From: Flavobacterium sp. LHD-85
GTDB lineage: Bacteria > Bacteroidota > Bacteroidia > Flavobacteriales > Flavobacteriaceae
NCBI RefSeq assembly: GCF_030929595.1
Contig: NZ_JAVFVR010000001.1
Coordinates: forward strand, 558,001-622,000
Length of the DNA: 64,000 nucleotides
Reading direction: 5' to 3'
This document shows positions 6,956 to 16,382 of this stretch, one piece after another. The translations under genes and the position numbers were made by a program. The notes beneath the pieces are model-generated. The model searched no databases. It was given only the letters and a program-made list of their open reading frames with translations, and was not told where the DNA came from. The number at the start of each line of letters is the position of its first letter. Position 1 is the first letter of the stretch.

Positions 6956-7714
6956 TTACCAGCCTTGATTCAGTCCGTTTTTAAGAACCTCATCGTATTT
7001 TTCTTTATCAAAAGAATATAAGTTTGGGGCTTTGTGCGCTACATTGCTTTTCTTCTCATCAAGCTTTGTAAGGATTCCAATATTAGTGATTTTACGTAAA
7101 AAGTTTCTACGATCTAAGTTTTTATCCAAAATCGTTTCATATAATTTCTGCAATTCTGGAATTGTAAATTTCTCTGGCAATAAATTATAGCCAATTGGCA
7201 TTAAATTCAGTTCAATTCTTAAAGTATCTAGAGCTTTATCCAGAATTTCACGATGATCTAAAATAAGTTCAGGAACTTCTTTGTGATCAATCCATTCTAC
7301 TATTTCATGTCTATTTGCAGGATTTGGAAGAATTTTCGAAAAATCTACCAAAGCATAATATCCAATCGTAACAAAACGGCGCAGAAGCCATTTTCCTTTT
7401 GCCTCTTCAATTTTAAGGTATTCAAGTGTTTTTTTATCAAAATGCTGTTTGTTACGATCAACTTTTCCAAAGGTTGCAAATTGTCTTAAAAAAACACCGT
7501 CAACACCGGTTCTGCTATTCAATACTGTGATTGCAGCCGTATCTATATCCTGATCTACCGGGATAAATCCGCCGGGTAAAGACCATTTATTGGCTCGCTC
7601 CACTTTAATCAATAAAACTTTTAGCTGATTATCATGAAAGCCAAAAATGACACAATCTATAGAAAGTCCAGGTTGGTAATTTTCGTTATTATCTATAATG
7701 TCTTTTAACATCAA
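6956..7714 (-). CDS. NrtR/AraR-like Nudix-domain transcriptional regulator
   Basis: A 252-residue protein with an N-terminal Nudix fold (about 18-150) and a C-terminal winged helix (about 160-245, FTIPELQKLYETILDKNLDRRNFLRKI). The Nudix box starts correctly (WSLPGGFIPVDQDI) but the REVxEExG core is replaced by AAITVLNSRTGV. The metal-binding glutamates are therefore lost and hydrolase activity is unlikely. This is the pattern of the NrtR family and of the Bacteroides sugar regulator AraR, where a dead Nudix domain senses ADP-ribose or a sugar. No sugar or NAD operon is adjacent, so the regulon is elsewhere. An alternative start 3 bases in (MLKDI) is equally possible. Confidence 0.82.
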   Translation of the reverse strand: MMLKDIIDNNENYQPGLSIDCVIFGFHDNQLKVLLIKVERANKWSLPGGFIPVDQDIDTAAITVLNSRTGVDGVFLRQFATFGKVDRNKQHFDKKTLEYLKIEEAKGKWLLRRFVTIGYYALVDFSKILPNPANRHEIVEWIDHKEVPELILDHREILDKALDTLRIELNLMPIGYNLLPEKFTIPELQKLYETILDKNLDRRNFLRKITNIGILTKLDEKKSNVAHKAPNLYSFDKEKYDEVLKNGLNQGW

Positions 7715-7996
7715 AAATCTTTATAAAATTCTTTCTTTTAATAACTCTGCAATTTACTTCATTTTTATAAAACTTGGGTGTTTTTCTACAGAGATGATTT
7801 TCAATTAAAACAGAAGTGTTTAAACTACAATTTTAACGTAAATTTAAAATCAAATTTAAAAAAAATAAGTACATTGCGTCATAATAACACATTAATGGTT
7901 TTGATTGTTAAAATTCCAATCAAAAACAAAGAAAAATAATACAAACAACTACCATTTATCTTCAAAGTGAGTGTAGAAATTTAAATGTAGAAAGTT

Positions 7997-8254
7997 ATGA
8001 ATACCAATACTTTAAAAAATTTTAATCAAAAGATTAGAAGTAAAATTCTAAATTCTTTTGGGTTTGTTTCTAAAACATATCTTTTAGAAGCCTCGTTGAA
8101 ATATAGTGAAGAACAAGAAAGAATTTTCAATGAGATGATTGTTGAAACTGACGCAAAAAACAAGAAAGCAAAACAAGAAGCTTTTGATAAAGCTTTGTAT
8201 GCTTCTTATAAAGGAATTGGTGCTATGGATTTTGTAAATACTGTAATAAAATAA
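7997..8254 (+). CDS. Small protein of unknown function
   Basis: An 85-residue protein, basic at the N terminus (LKNFNQKIRSKIL) and charged and helix-forming in the middle (EEQERIFNEMIVETDAKNKKAKQEAFDKAL). It has no signal peptide or membrane segment and no motif I recognise. It is a real gene on the evidence of its own upstream gap (about 280 bases from the divergent Nudix regulator) and a good terminator 30 bases after the stop codon. It stands alone as a single-gene transcript. The divergent arrangement with the Nudix regulator makes it a possible target of that protein, which is only a guess. Confidence 0.7.
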   Translation: MNTNTLKNFNQKIRSKILNSFGFVSKTYLLEASLKYSEEQERIFNEMIVETDAKNKKAKQEAFDKALYASYKGIGAMDFVNTVIK

Positions 8255-8284
8255 CCTTGTCCCTGTTTATAATTTATAATTCAG

Positions 8285-8308
8285 CCTCACTTCGGTGAGG
8301 TTTTTTTT
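8285..8308 (+). terminator. Intrinsic terminator
   Basis: CCTCAC-TTCG-GTGAGG stem with a stable UUCG tetraloop, followed by eight T residues. It closes the small gene at 7997. Confidence 0.9.
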
Positions 8309-8402
8309 ATTATAAATTTTACAATAAAATGAAAGAAAATGGTCATTTATTAGTTATTTTAGCTGTTTTAAAAGTAAGAATATACCCCTATAGAAAAAGT
8401 AC

Positions 8403-10424
8403 ATGGAAAACATCATTGAATCAGAAAGCTACAAAATTCAAAAACCAGAAAACTGGGCGCCTACAATTAACGACGATCAACTTATTGACTATATAAAAGA
8501 ATCCGATTTCTCTAACAAACAAGTTGAAGAAGGACGAGATTTCTGTTACTTCTTGGACAAAATTTACTACACAAGCGATACCGAAAACAGCGAATATGCA
8601 TGCGTTGCCTATACGCTTAACGAACCATCAAACCTAGAAAGCGCTTCGGTAAGAGATGTTGTTGTAGAAGAAAATGAAACTTACGTTATTCACCGAATCA
8701 GCGTTTTGAGAGATGGTGTTTTGATTAACAAAATTCAAGATACTAAAATTAAAGTTCTAGACAGCGAAAACCAAAGCGAAGGCGGTATTTTGAGCAGCAA
8801 CAAAAAAGTAAATATTACGATTAAAGATTTGCGTCTTTATGATGTTTTAATTACAGAAGATTCGCGTACAAAGGTTTTTACAGATCGTGATTTTATGCGA
8901 AAAGAATTTCTGAAGTATGTGTATGTGACCCCGAGCACTTATTGGGCTTATGGCAAATACAAATTTTCTTTTATTAATGATAGAAAAGAAGCGATTACAT
9001 ATAAAAAAACATTCTTTAGAGATGAAGAAGGAAATGTTTTAGAACCAGAAATTAATTACCTGAAAAAAGGAGAACAATTTGTAATCGAAAAAGACAATTA
9101 CATTAACTCTTTTGATGCCAACAGAGAAATTGCACCTTTTATTGATTTTGCTACAGACCGTAATTGGAATGATTTATCTAATTATATTTCTCCACTTTAC
9201 GAAGAAATATACAATAAAGCTTCTCTAAAAGAATTTGCTCCAAACCTTGTTGAAAAACTGGATGCCATTGCAGATCAAGATGAGAAATTACAATTTGCCA
9301 TTGACTATGTGCAAAATCACGTTTACTATATCTATAACGCTGATGAAATGAACGGCCACAAACCGCAAGAACCATCAGTAACTTATGAAAATAAACAAGG
9401 AGATTGTAAAGCAAAATCGGTTTTACTGAAAGTGGTTCTGGATTATATCGGTGTCGATGCTTCTGTGGTTTTGGTAAACTTCAATTCGGATCACTACATT
9501 AAATATTATCTTCCTTCCCTATTGACATTTAATCACGTTATTGTAAAAATCAATTACAAAGGTGGAACTTATTTTGTTGATGCTACTTCGAGAGATGAAT
9601 TTGGATTAGTTGAAAATCGTGGCTACATCTATTTTATGCATTATCTGGAAGTAAAACCAAATCAGGAATTGCAGATTAAAGAGCCTTATAGATTTCCTTA
9701 TTATGGCATAAATGAAAAAGCAGATTTTAGTGCTCAAAACAATACTGGAACACTAAAATTGGTTTCGACTTACAAAGGAAATCGCGCCAATTATATGCGT
9801 AAATATTTCAAAAACACGAACAAAAGAGAAATCATTGACAGTTGGAATAACTTCTTGTTCTATGCTTTAAATTATTCTAGCGATAGAAACGGAACCGATA
9901 TCAGAACTATCTTTAAAGATGCGTCGATTGAAATTATAAGTGATGATAAAAAGTTGAACGAGTTTACGATTCAGTATAACACTTCGATCGAAAATCCATA
10001 TTTTACCGATCCTGAAAAGAATCGCTTTTTAATGTATTTTGATAGAAATGTGGTTAAAAATTCGGCTCGTGACTTTATGCATAGCGATCTTTCTTTCTGG
10101 CATAATTTTGATAATGAAAAATACGAAATCAATTTAACAACAGATCAAAAAATAGATACTCAGGAAAAATATACTATTCAAGAAAGCACTATTGCAAATC
10201 CTTATTTTGATTTTACAAGCCGCAAAAAAGTAACCAAAAATGGCGCTTCTATTTATGTTGATTTTAAACCATTGATCAATCTAGAAATTCCAAGTGAAGA
10301 TTTTGAAGATTTTAGAAATGCGCATCACGAAGTTGCAGACAGTAATTTCGGTATTGGAATCGATATTATTGAGGACGGCTTATTAAATATGCTGAAATAT
10401 AGTTTTAAAAAACGCCTTAAATGA
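8403..10424 (+). CDS. DUF3857-like protein with transglutaminase domain
   Basis: A 673-residue protein. The N-terminal part (about 30-240) is beta-rich and resembles DUF3857. A transglutaminase-like papain-fold domain follows at about 280-400 with the catalytic triad in order: Cys in QGDCKAKS (about 337), His in FNHVIV (about 378) and Asp in YFVDATSR (about 392). The C-terminal 250 residues are beta-rich and unassigned. Homologues with this architecture are common in Bacteroidota and usually exported, but this one starts MENIIESESYKI with no signal peptide, so it may be cytoplasmic. It stands alone and ends at a strong terminator. The substrate is unknown; it could be a protease or amide-forming enzyme. 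Confidence 0.78.
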   Translation: MENIIESESYKIQKPENWAPTINDDQLIDYIKESDFSNKQVEEGRDFCYFLDKIYYTSDTENSEYACVAYTLNEPSNLESASVRDVVVEENETYVIHRISVLRDGVLINKIQDTKIKVLDSENQSEGGILSSNKKVNITIKDLRLYDVLITEDSRTKVFTDRDFMRKEFLKYVYVTPSTYWAYGKYKFSFINDRKEAITYKKTFFRDEEGNVLEPEINYLKKGEQFVIEKDNYINSFDANREIAPFIDFATDRNWNDLSNYISPLYEEIYNKASLKEFAPNLVEKLDAIADQDEKLQFAIDYVQNHVYYIYNADEMNGHKPQEPSVTYENKQGDCKAKSVLLKVVLDYIGVDASVVLVNFNSDHYIKYYLPSLLTFNHVIVKINYKGGTYFVDATSRDEFGLVENRGYIYFMHYLEVKPNQELQIKEPYRFPYYGINEKADFSAQNNTGTLKLVSTYKGNRANYMRKYFKNTNKREIIDSWNNFLFYALNYSSDRNGTDIRTIFKDASIEIISDDKKLNEFTIQYNTSIENPYFTDPEKNRFLMYFDRNVVKNSARDFMHSDLSFWHNFDNEKYEINLTTDQKIDTQEKYTIQESTIANPYFDFTSRKKVTKNGASIYVDFKPLINLEIPSEDFEDFRNAHHEVADSNFGIGIDIIEDGLLNMLKYSFKKRLK

Positions 10425-10435
10425 AATTTGACATA

Positions 10436-10468
10436 AAAAAAGCGGGATTTTAAAAATCCCGCTTTTTT
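10436..10468. terminator. Bidirectional intrinsic terminator
   Basis: AGCGGGATTT / AAATCCCGCT hairpin (10441-10463) flanked by an A run on the left and a T run on the right. It ends the transglutaminase gene and could also stop transcription arriving from the GH3 end of the glucan operon. Confidence 0.85.
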
Positions 10469-10551
10469 ATTTAATCCATCATGCTAAATTCTTTCAACAC
10501 ATAGAAACATAGTTAAAGGCTTAAATAAAAGGCGTTTCACTAGTTTTAATG

Positions 10552-10570
10552 CACATAGTTTTGCTATGTG
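10552..10570. repeat. Short hairpin CACATAG-TTTTG-CTATGTG
   Basis: A 7-bp stem lies in the gap after the GH3 gene. The same CTATGTG word recurs at 10623-10629 and its complement at about 10498-10504, so the 236-base gap is a cluster of CACATAG repeats. No coding potential is seen there. Confidence 0.5.
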
Positions 10571-10660
10571 TGGAAACTTGTTTCTTTTACTCTCTTTTGT
10601 ACAACACAAAAATCTATATCTCTATGTGTTAAACAGTACTTTTTAATTTCACCCAATGGG

Positions 10661-12889
10661 CTAATTCAATAATTCAAAATCGGATTTTAATTTAATATCT
10701 GCTGATGAAGCTCCAATCATAACTTCGAAATCTCCTGGTTCAGCAACCCATTCTACTTTATTGTTATAGAAAGAAAGTTTCTCTTTGTCAATTGTAAATT
10801 CGATTGTTTTAGATTCTCCTGCATTTAATTTCACTTTTTGGAAATCTTTTAATTCTAAAACTGGTCTCACAACAGATCCAAATTTATCTTTCAGATACAA
10901 CTGCACCACTTCTTCTCCAGCTACTTTTCCTGTATTTTTCAATTGGAAAGAAACTTTAATCGTTTCGTTGCTTTTTATTTTAGTTGAAGATAATTTCAAA
11001 CCAGAATAATCAAACGTTGTGTAGCTCAAACCATATCCGAAAGGATATTTTGGAGAGTTTTTCAAGTCGATATAAGCTGAAACATAGTTTGTTGAGTTTT
11101 CATCTTTGGCTGGTCTTCCTGTACTAAAATGATTGTAATAAATTGGCACCTGCCCTACTTCTCTTGGGAAAGTCATTGGCAATTTCCCAGACGGATTGTA
11201 ATCTCCAAATAAAACATTTGCAATTGCATTTCCAGCTTCAGTACCTAACCACCAAGTGTAAACAATTGCAGGAACATTATCTGCAGTCCAATTAAAAACT
11301 AAAGGTCTTCCTGCATTAATTAAAACAACAACTGGTTTCCCTGTTGCCTGAATTGCTTTTACTAAATCTTCCTGAACACCTGGCAAATGCAAGTCACTTC
11401 TACTTTTTGCTTCACCGCTCATGTCACGTCTTTCACCAATACTCAAGATTACAACATCTGCTTGTTTAGCTGTTGCAACAGCTTCTGCAAAACCATCTTT
11501 GTTAGTTCCTTCAATCTCACAACCTTTTGCATACAATAATTTAGTGTTTTTACCCACTTTATTTTGTAAACCATCCCATTGCGACACGATCCATTTATTG
11601 TAATCTACTTCTGGAAGTTCTACAGACCAAAAGCCCATGTTTTCTTTGTATTCTTTAACCATTGGTCCAATAAATGCAATTGTTTTTACATTTTTTGAAA
11701 TTGGTAAAGTCTGGTTTTCATTCTTTAATAAAACAATACTTTTCTCCGCAACTTCAAGAGCTGCTTTTCTGTGTTCTGGATTGTTTAATGCTTTTTCTGC
11801 ACGTTTTTCATCAGAATATCTGTAAGGATCGTCAAATAATCCTAACTCAAATTTCTTGCGAAGAATACGTCTTACTGCGTCATCAACCAAATCAATAGAA
11901 ACTCTTCCTTCTTTTACTAACTCTGCTAAATTCTTGCGGTAAGCATTGCTTTCCATATCCATATCGCTTCCTGCTGTAATGGCAGAATATGCAGCTTCTT
12001 TAAGATCTTTAGAGTAACCGTGCGCCACCATTTCTCCAATTGATCCCCAGTCTGAAACTACGAAACCTTGAAAGTTCCATTTTCCTTTTAAGATATCTCT
12101 TTGCAAATGTGCATTTCCTGTTGCAGGAATTCCGTTAATATCGTTGAATGAATTCATAAATGTTGCAGCTCCTGCATCTAAAGCCGCTTTAAATGGCGGT
12201 AAATAGGTTTCCCATAACATTCTTTCGCTCATGTCTACAGAGTTGTAATCTCTTCCTCCAACTCCGGCTCCATAAGCAGCAAAGTGTTTAACGCAGGCCA
12301 TAACTGAGTTTAAGTCTCCCAATTTATTTCCTTGAAAACCTTTTACTCTTGCATAAGCAATTTTAGAACCAAGATAAGTATCTTCTCCTGCTCCTTCCAT
12401 TACACGTCCCCAACGAGGATCACGGCTAATATCTACCATTGGCGCAAATGTCCAGTGAATTCCGCTTGCTGATGCTTCGGTTGCCGCAACTCTTGCTGCC
12501 AATTCAATTGCTTGCAAATCCCAGCTTGCTGCTTCGGCTAACGGAAGTGGAAAAGTAGTTTTATAACCATGAATAACGTCCTGACCAAATAACAACGGAA
12601 TTTTAAGTCTTGACTGCATCGCCAATTCCTGATATCCTCTGGTATATTTTGTTCCGATTACGTTTAGCATAGAACCAATTAAACCTGCTTTTATTTCAGC
12701 TTGTTTGTTTGGGTTTATCGTTATTGGTCCAGTTGCCTGATTGTCGCCAGTATACTGATTTAACTGACCAATTTTTTCTTCGATTGTCATTTTCTTCAAC
12801 AGATCATTGACTTTCTGATCTATTGTCTGCTGCTGTGCCGACGCAAAAAGCGAAAGCATAAACAGCATAATTGTTGTTGTCTTTTTCAT
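10661..12889 (-). CDS. bglX: GH3 beta-glucosidase
   Basis: A 742-residue glycoside hydrolase family 3 enzyme close to BglX in length and layout. It has a type I signal peptide (SLFASAQQQ), an N-terminal TIM barrel (about 30-360), the alpha/beta sandwich (about 390-610, with RRDMSGEAKSRSDL carrying the acid/base region) and a C-terminal fibronectin-III-like domain (about 650-735). The nucleophile is D280 in VVSDWGS. It should release glucose from the non-reducing end of beta-glucan oligosaccharides in the periplasm, the last step of the locus. It is the last gene of the second operon, 13 bases after the GH30 at 12903. Confidence 0.93.
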   Translation of the reverse strand: MKKTTTIMLFMLSLFASAQQQTIDQKVNDLLKKMTIEEKIGQLNQYTGDNQATGPITINPNKQAEIKAGLIGSMLNVIGTKYTRGYQELAMQSRLKIPLLFGQDVIHGYKTTFPLPLAEAASWDLQAIELAARVAATEASASGIHWTFAPMVDISRDPRWGRVMEGAGEDTYLGSKIAYARVKGFQGNKLGDLNSVMACVKHFAAYGAGVGGRDYNSVDMSERMLWETYLPPFKAALDAGAATFMNSFNDINGIPATGNAHLQRDILKGKWNFQGFVVSDWGSIGEMVAHGYSKDLKEAAYSAITAGSDMDMESNAYRKNLAELVKEGRVSIDLVDDAVRRILRKKFELGLFDDPYRYSDEKRAEKALNNPEHRKAALEVAEKSIVLLKNENQTLPISKNVKTIAFIGPMVKEYKENMGFWSVELPEVDYNKWIVSQWDGLQNKVGKNTKLLYAKGCEIEGTNKDGFAEAVATAKQADVVILSIGERRDMSGEAKSRSDLHLPGVQEDLVKAIQATGKPVVVLINAGRPLVFNWTADNVPAIVYTWWLGTEAGNAIANVLFGDYNPSGKLPMTFPREVGQVPIYYNHFSTGRPAKDENSTNYVSAYIDLKNSPKYPFGYGLSYTTFDYSGLKLSSTKIKSNETIKVSFQLKNTGKVAGEEVVQLYLKDKFGSVVRPVLELKDFQKVKLNAGESKTIEFTIDKEKLSFYNNKVEWVAEPGDFEVMIGASSADIKLKSDFELLN

Positions 12890-12902
12890 GTGTTTAAGTT
12901 GT

Positions 12903-14327
12903 TTACCAAACGTAAGTTGCTACTGCACCTGCGTTTAGAGTGGTTGTGGTTTGTTTTTGGTTGTATTTAATATTAAATGTTGCAGCTGAAGCTCCGTCAT
13001 TTTCTACAATTAAAACGGTTTGTCCTGAAGGAGTTTTGAAAGCCAAATTGTATAAGCTTCCCGCAATATTACTTCCAATTCTTACCGAACCTTCTGGAAC
13101 AAATTTAGAAGCATGCCCGATGATATAATATCCTACTTCTCTTTTGATATTTTGATTTTGATCAATCATTAAAGCACCTTTACAAGTTGAGCATCCTCCT
13201 GGTGTGAAAGGTTTGTAGAACTCATCATTTGCCAATCCCCACGAAAGTGCATTTTTACTCCAGTTTCTCATAGAACCAATTACTACATTTTTTACGCTCC
13301 ATTTCAAGTCAGTTTCAAAATTAGTTCCTGAACCTGTGTATTGTTCGGTAAAATACAAATCTTTATTTGGAAATTCGTTATGAACAGTAGTCAAAGCGCT
13401 AATATCTCCTTCGTACAAGTGAAAAGCTGATCCTGTTACAAACGGATTTGCTTTTGGATCTCTTAAAATCGTCAAAGGATATTCTGGTTTGTTGCAATTG
13501 TGATCGTAAACAATAATTTTGGTTTTGATTCCTGCTTTCGCGAAAGCGGGACCTAAATGATTCCCAATAAAATCTGCCTGCTGTTCTGCCAACATTAATA
13601 AACTTGGATTGTTTCCTGGGTGCAATGGCTCGTTTTGAGGCGTAATCGCATCAATAACAATTCCGTGCGATTTCATTGCTTGAATGTATTTTACAAAATA
13701 CTGCGCATAAACTCCATAGTATTTTGGCTGTAAGCTTCCGCCTTTTGAGCTTCCGTTATCTTTCATCCAAACTGGAGGCGACCACGGAGAACCCATTATT
13801 TTGATTTTAGGATTTATGGCTAAAATCTCTTTTAAAACCGGAATAACATCGTTTAAATCTGGACCAAGATTGAAATGCTCCAAATTCATATCTGTTTGTC
13901 CTTCTGGCATATCATCATACGAAAAAACTTTTTCATTCAAATCTGATGCTCCAATACTTATTCTTAAATAACTTAGACCAATTGCATTGTCTTTTCTTGA
14001 AAATAATTCCTGAAGTAATGCTTCTCTTTTTGCCTTATCCAATTTTTTGATAGCCTGAGCGCTTCCTCCTGTTAGCGAGAATCCAAAACCTTCTATGGTT
14101 TGAAATTTCTCTGCTGGATTTACTTCAATGGTCTGATTTGAATTTGTTTCTGAACTAAAAGCCAAATCAGTTTGTTTTTTAAGTTTTGAAGTTTCATCTG
14201 TAGTAGTAATCCAAGATTCTACTTTTCCAGAATTGGCAGTAACACTTTTTGAAGATCCGCAATTGAACTGCATCGCAATTAACGGCAGTAAAACCAGGAT
14301 TTGAAGTTTTTTGTTGATGTTTTTCAT
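12903..14327 (-). CDS. GH30 beta-glucanase, lipoprotein, copy 1
   Basis: A 474-residue glycoside hydrolase family 30 enzyme. The acid/base is E233 in TPQNEPLH and the nucleophile E328 in YFTEQYT. The N terminus (LLPLIAMQFNCGSSK) looks like a lipoprotein signal with C23 as the lipidated residue, so it should be anchored in the outer membrane. It is a clear paralogue of the GH30 at 16446 (shared SLTGGSAQAI/LTGGSVDVI, LRISIGASDL, WSPPVWMKD/WSAPIWMKD). GH30 enzymes of Bacteroidota glucan loci commonly cleave beta-1,6-glucan, and that is the likely activity. It lies 13 bases upstream of GH3 and 2 bases after the phosphatase-fold gene, so co-translation is likely. Confidence 0.9.
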   Translation of the reverse strand: MKNINKKLQILVLLPLIAMQFNCGSSKSVTANSGKVESWITTTDETSKLKKQTDLAFSSETNSNQTIEVNPAEKFQTIEGFGFSLTGGSAQAIKKLDKAKREALLQELFSRKDNAIGLSYLRISIGASDLNEKVFSYDDMPEGQTDMNLEHFNLGPDLNDVIPVLKEILAINPKIKIMGSPWSPPVWMKDNGSSKGGSLQPKYYGVYAQYFVKYIQAMKSHGIVIDAITPQNEPLHPGNNPSLLMLAEQQADFIGNHLGPAFAKAGIKTKIIVYDHNCNKPEYPLTILRDPKANPFVTGSAFHLYEGDISALTTVHNEFPNKDLYFTEQYTGSGTNFETDLKWSVKNVVIGSMRNWSKNALSWGLANDEFYKPFTPGGCSTCKGALMIDQNQNIKREVGYYIIGHASKFVPEGSVRIGSNIAGSLYNLAFKTPSGQTVLIVENDGASAATFNIKYNQKQTTTTLNAGAVATYVW

Positions 14328-14329
14328 TT

Positions 14330-15169
14330 TTAATCTATTTCTATTAAGACAGGCAAATGATCCGACGGATATTTTAAATCTTTAGAATCACTTAACACTG
14401 CGTGTTTTTGAACTTTTAAACCGCTATTTTTTGAAATAAAAATGTAGTCTAATAATAATGTTACGGGTTCATTGTGTTTGAAATCATTGAAAGTTCCTGA
14501 AGGACCAAAAGGTTTCTCTATTGAAACGTCTCTTGTATCATTCATCACATTTTTGATTTCTTTAATCTGTTTTGTATCTGGCTCTGAGTTGAAATCACCC
14601 ATTAAAAAAGCTGGATAATTTTTAGTATTTAGTTCCTTAATTTTAGAAAGAGCAAGCTGTACGCCTTTCACTCTCGCTTCTTCACCCATATGATCCAAAT
14701 GCAGATTGAAAACCCAAAATATTTTTTTAGTTTTTAAATCTTTAAAAAGTCCGTATGTGCAAACTCTGTTACATGCCGCATCCCAACCTCTTGACACCAC
14801 ATTTGGAGTTTCAGACAACCAGAAAGTGTTAGATTGTTCGACTTTAAAACGATCTTTTTTATAATAAATCGTACAGGCTTCTCCCAATCCGCCTTCTTCT
14901 CTTCCTACTCCAAATCTGCTATAATTTGGCAAAGCCGATGCAATGTCTAAAACTTGATTTGGTGTTGCTTCTTGAACTCCAAAAACATCTGGACTGTAAA
15001 ACCCAATTTGAGAGGTAAAATAATCCTTTCGTTTTGGCCACGCATTTTCTCCATCTGAAGCAACATCCAAACGGATATTATAAGTCATAATTTTTAAATT
15101 CTGACCATAAAATGAGTTCACGGCTAAAAGCAGCATTACTGCAAAAACAAGTTTGTTTATCTTTTTCAT
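14330..15169 (-). CDS. Exported endonuclease/exonuclease/phosphatase-family hydrolase
   Basis: A 279-residue protein of the EEP superfamily with a type I signal peptide (LLLAVNSFYGQN). The family motifs are in order: MTYNIRLD (about 28-35), GVQEAT (about 61-66), NLHLDHMG (about 155-162), GDFNSEPD (about 191-198) and SDHLPV (about 270-275). These cover the metal-binding Asn, Glu, Asp and His and the catalytic His. The superfamily includes nucleases, inositol phosphatases and sphingomyelinases, and the exported Bacteroidota branch is uncharacterised. It sits in the middle of a glucan-degrading operon, 2 bases before a GH30 gene, so it may remove a phosphate-containing substituent. That role is speculative. 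Confidence 0.85.
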   Translation of the reverse strand: MKKINKLVFAVMLLLAVNSFYGQNLKIMTYNIRLDVASDGENAWPKRKDYFTSQIGFYSPDVFGVQEATPNQVLDIASALPNYSRFGVGREEGGLGEACTIYYKKDRFKVEQSNTFWLSETPNVVSRGWDAACNRVCTYGLFKDLKTKKIFWVFNLHLDHMGEEARVKGVQLALSKIKELNTKNYPAFLMGDFNSEPDTKQIKEIKNVMNDTRDVSIEKPFGPSGTFNDFKHNEPVTLLLDYIFISKNSGLKVQKHAVLSDSKDLKYPSDHLPVLIEID

Positions 15170-15241
15170 GTTAAAAAATTTTAATCTTGTAAATCTAGTG
15201 TTTACGGGACTTTAAAGAAAAAAATTTATTTAAAAGTTATG

Positions 15242-16312
15242 TTAATTGTACACTCTTACGTAATCAATTTCGTAAGTAGCACTTTTAAAATTTGGATCTA
15301 CAGTTCCTCCAAAATTTCCTCCCATTGCTAAATTTAGAATCACAAAGAATTTGGCATTAAATGGAGTTGTGCTTGAGTTTTTATACGTGTAAAATAAATT
15401 ATCGTCTACATAAAATTTGATGTTTTCGGCATCCCATTCGGCAGCGTAAATATGAAACTCAGTTGTCGAATTTGCAGCTGTTGTTGTTTTGGTGTCTGGC
15501 GTATTTCCTGAACGCCCTGGAGAATGCAGTGACGAATGGATCACATTTGGATTATTTCCAACTGATTCTAAAATGTCAATTTCTCCACATAACGGCCAAC
15601 CTGCAGTATCAATATTATCTCCCAACAGCCAGAAAGCAGGCCAAGTACCTCCACCAACTGGCAATTTGGCACGAACTTCTGCTCTTCCATATTTAAAAGA
15701 AAATTTACCTCTCGTCAGCATTCTTGTAGAAGTATATTGGTTTCCTTGGTAAGCTTCTTTGATTGCTGTGATTTTCAAAAGACCACCTTCGATTTTTACA
15801 TTTTCAGATCGGTTTGTGTAATATTGTAATTCGTTATTCCCAAAACCATTTCCATTTCCTAAATCATACCCCCATTTTGAAGTATCTGGTGCTCCATCGG
15901 TATTAAATTCGTCTGACCAGATTAATTTTCTGGCTACGAAAATATTTACTGTAGTAGAAGTATTAGTATATTTTATTCCATTAAATGCCGTAACATCAAT
16001 CGTATAAGTTTTGGTTCCTGGCTGAGTAAACTCATAAGAAAAATTGCTGGTTGTAAACTCTTTTGTTTCATTGTTTACTACTATTTTATATGACTTTGCA
16101 TTAGAAGCGTCGATCTTTAAATTAATTTTTCCGCTTCCGTCTCCATTTGGCATTTCAGCAGTTTTACCAACTACATCGACTTGTACAGAAATTTTATCAG
16201 GAGCTACGACAGGAGTATCAGTAGTATCATTATTACTGCTGCAAGACTGGAATACAAACAATAGGATTAAAGTAAATGCTCCTGCTTTATTTGCGAGATT
16301 GATTATTTTCAT
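15242..16312 (-). CDS. GH16 endo-beta-1,3-glucanase (laminarinase-like) lipoprotein
   Basis: A 356-residue lipoprotein (lipobox at FVFQSCSSNND). An N-terminal immunoglobulin/PKD-like module (about 40-125) precedes a GH16 jelly roll (about 130-356). The catalytic signature is GEIDILESVG with E244 nucleophile, D246 and E249 acid/base. WPAFWLLGD before it and the HIYAAEWD/FYVDDNLFYTY strands after it fit the laminarinase branch. It should cut beta-1,3 linkages in laminarin-like or fungal glucan at the cell surface, opening the main chain while GH30 enzymes attack beta-1,6 parts. Gaps of 72 and 133 bases separate it from its neighbours in the same operon. Confidence 0.92.
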   Translation of the reverse strand: MKIINLANKAGAFTLILLFVFQSCSSNNDTTDTPVVAPDKISVQVDVVGKTAEMPNGDGSGKINLKIDASNAKSYKIVVNNETKEFTTSNFSYEFTQPGTKTYTIDVTAFNGIKYTNTSTTVNIFVARKLIWSDEFNTDGAPDTSKWGYDLGNGNGFGNNELQYYTNRSENVKIEGGLLKITAIKEAYQGNQYTSTRMLTRGKFSFKYGRAEVRAKLPVGGGTWPAFWLLGDNIDTAGWPLCGEIDILESVGNNPNVIHSSLHSPGRSGNTPDTKTTTAANSTTEFHIYAAEWDAENIKFYVDDNLFYTYKNSSTTPFNAKFFVILNLAMGGNFGGTVDPNFKSATYEIDYVRVYN

Positions 16313-16382
16313 CTTTTTATTATTTAAATGGTTTCGTTAATAAATTGAATATCAAGATAAATATTATTTCTACTACTTTTTG

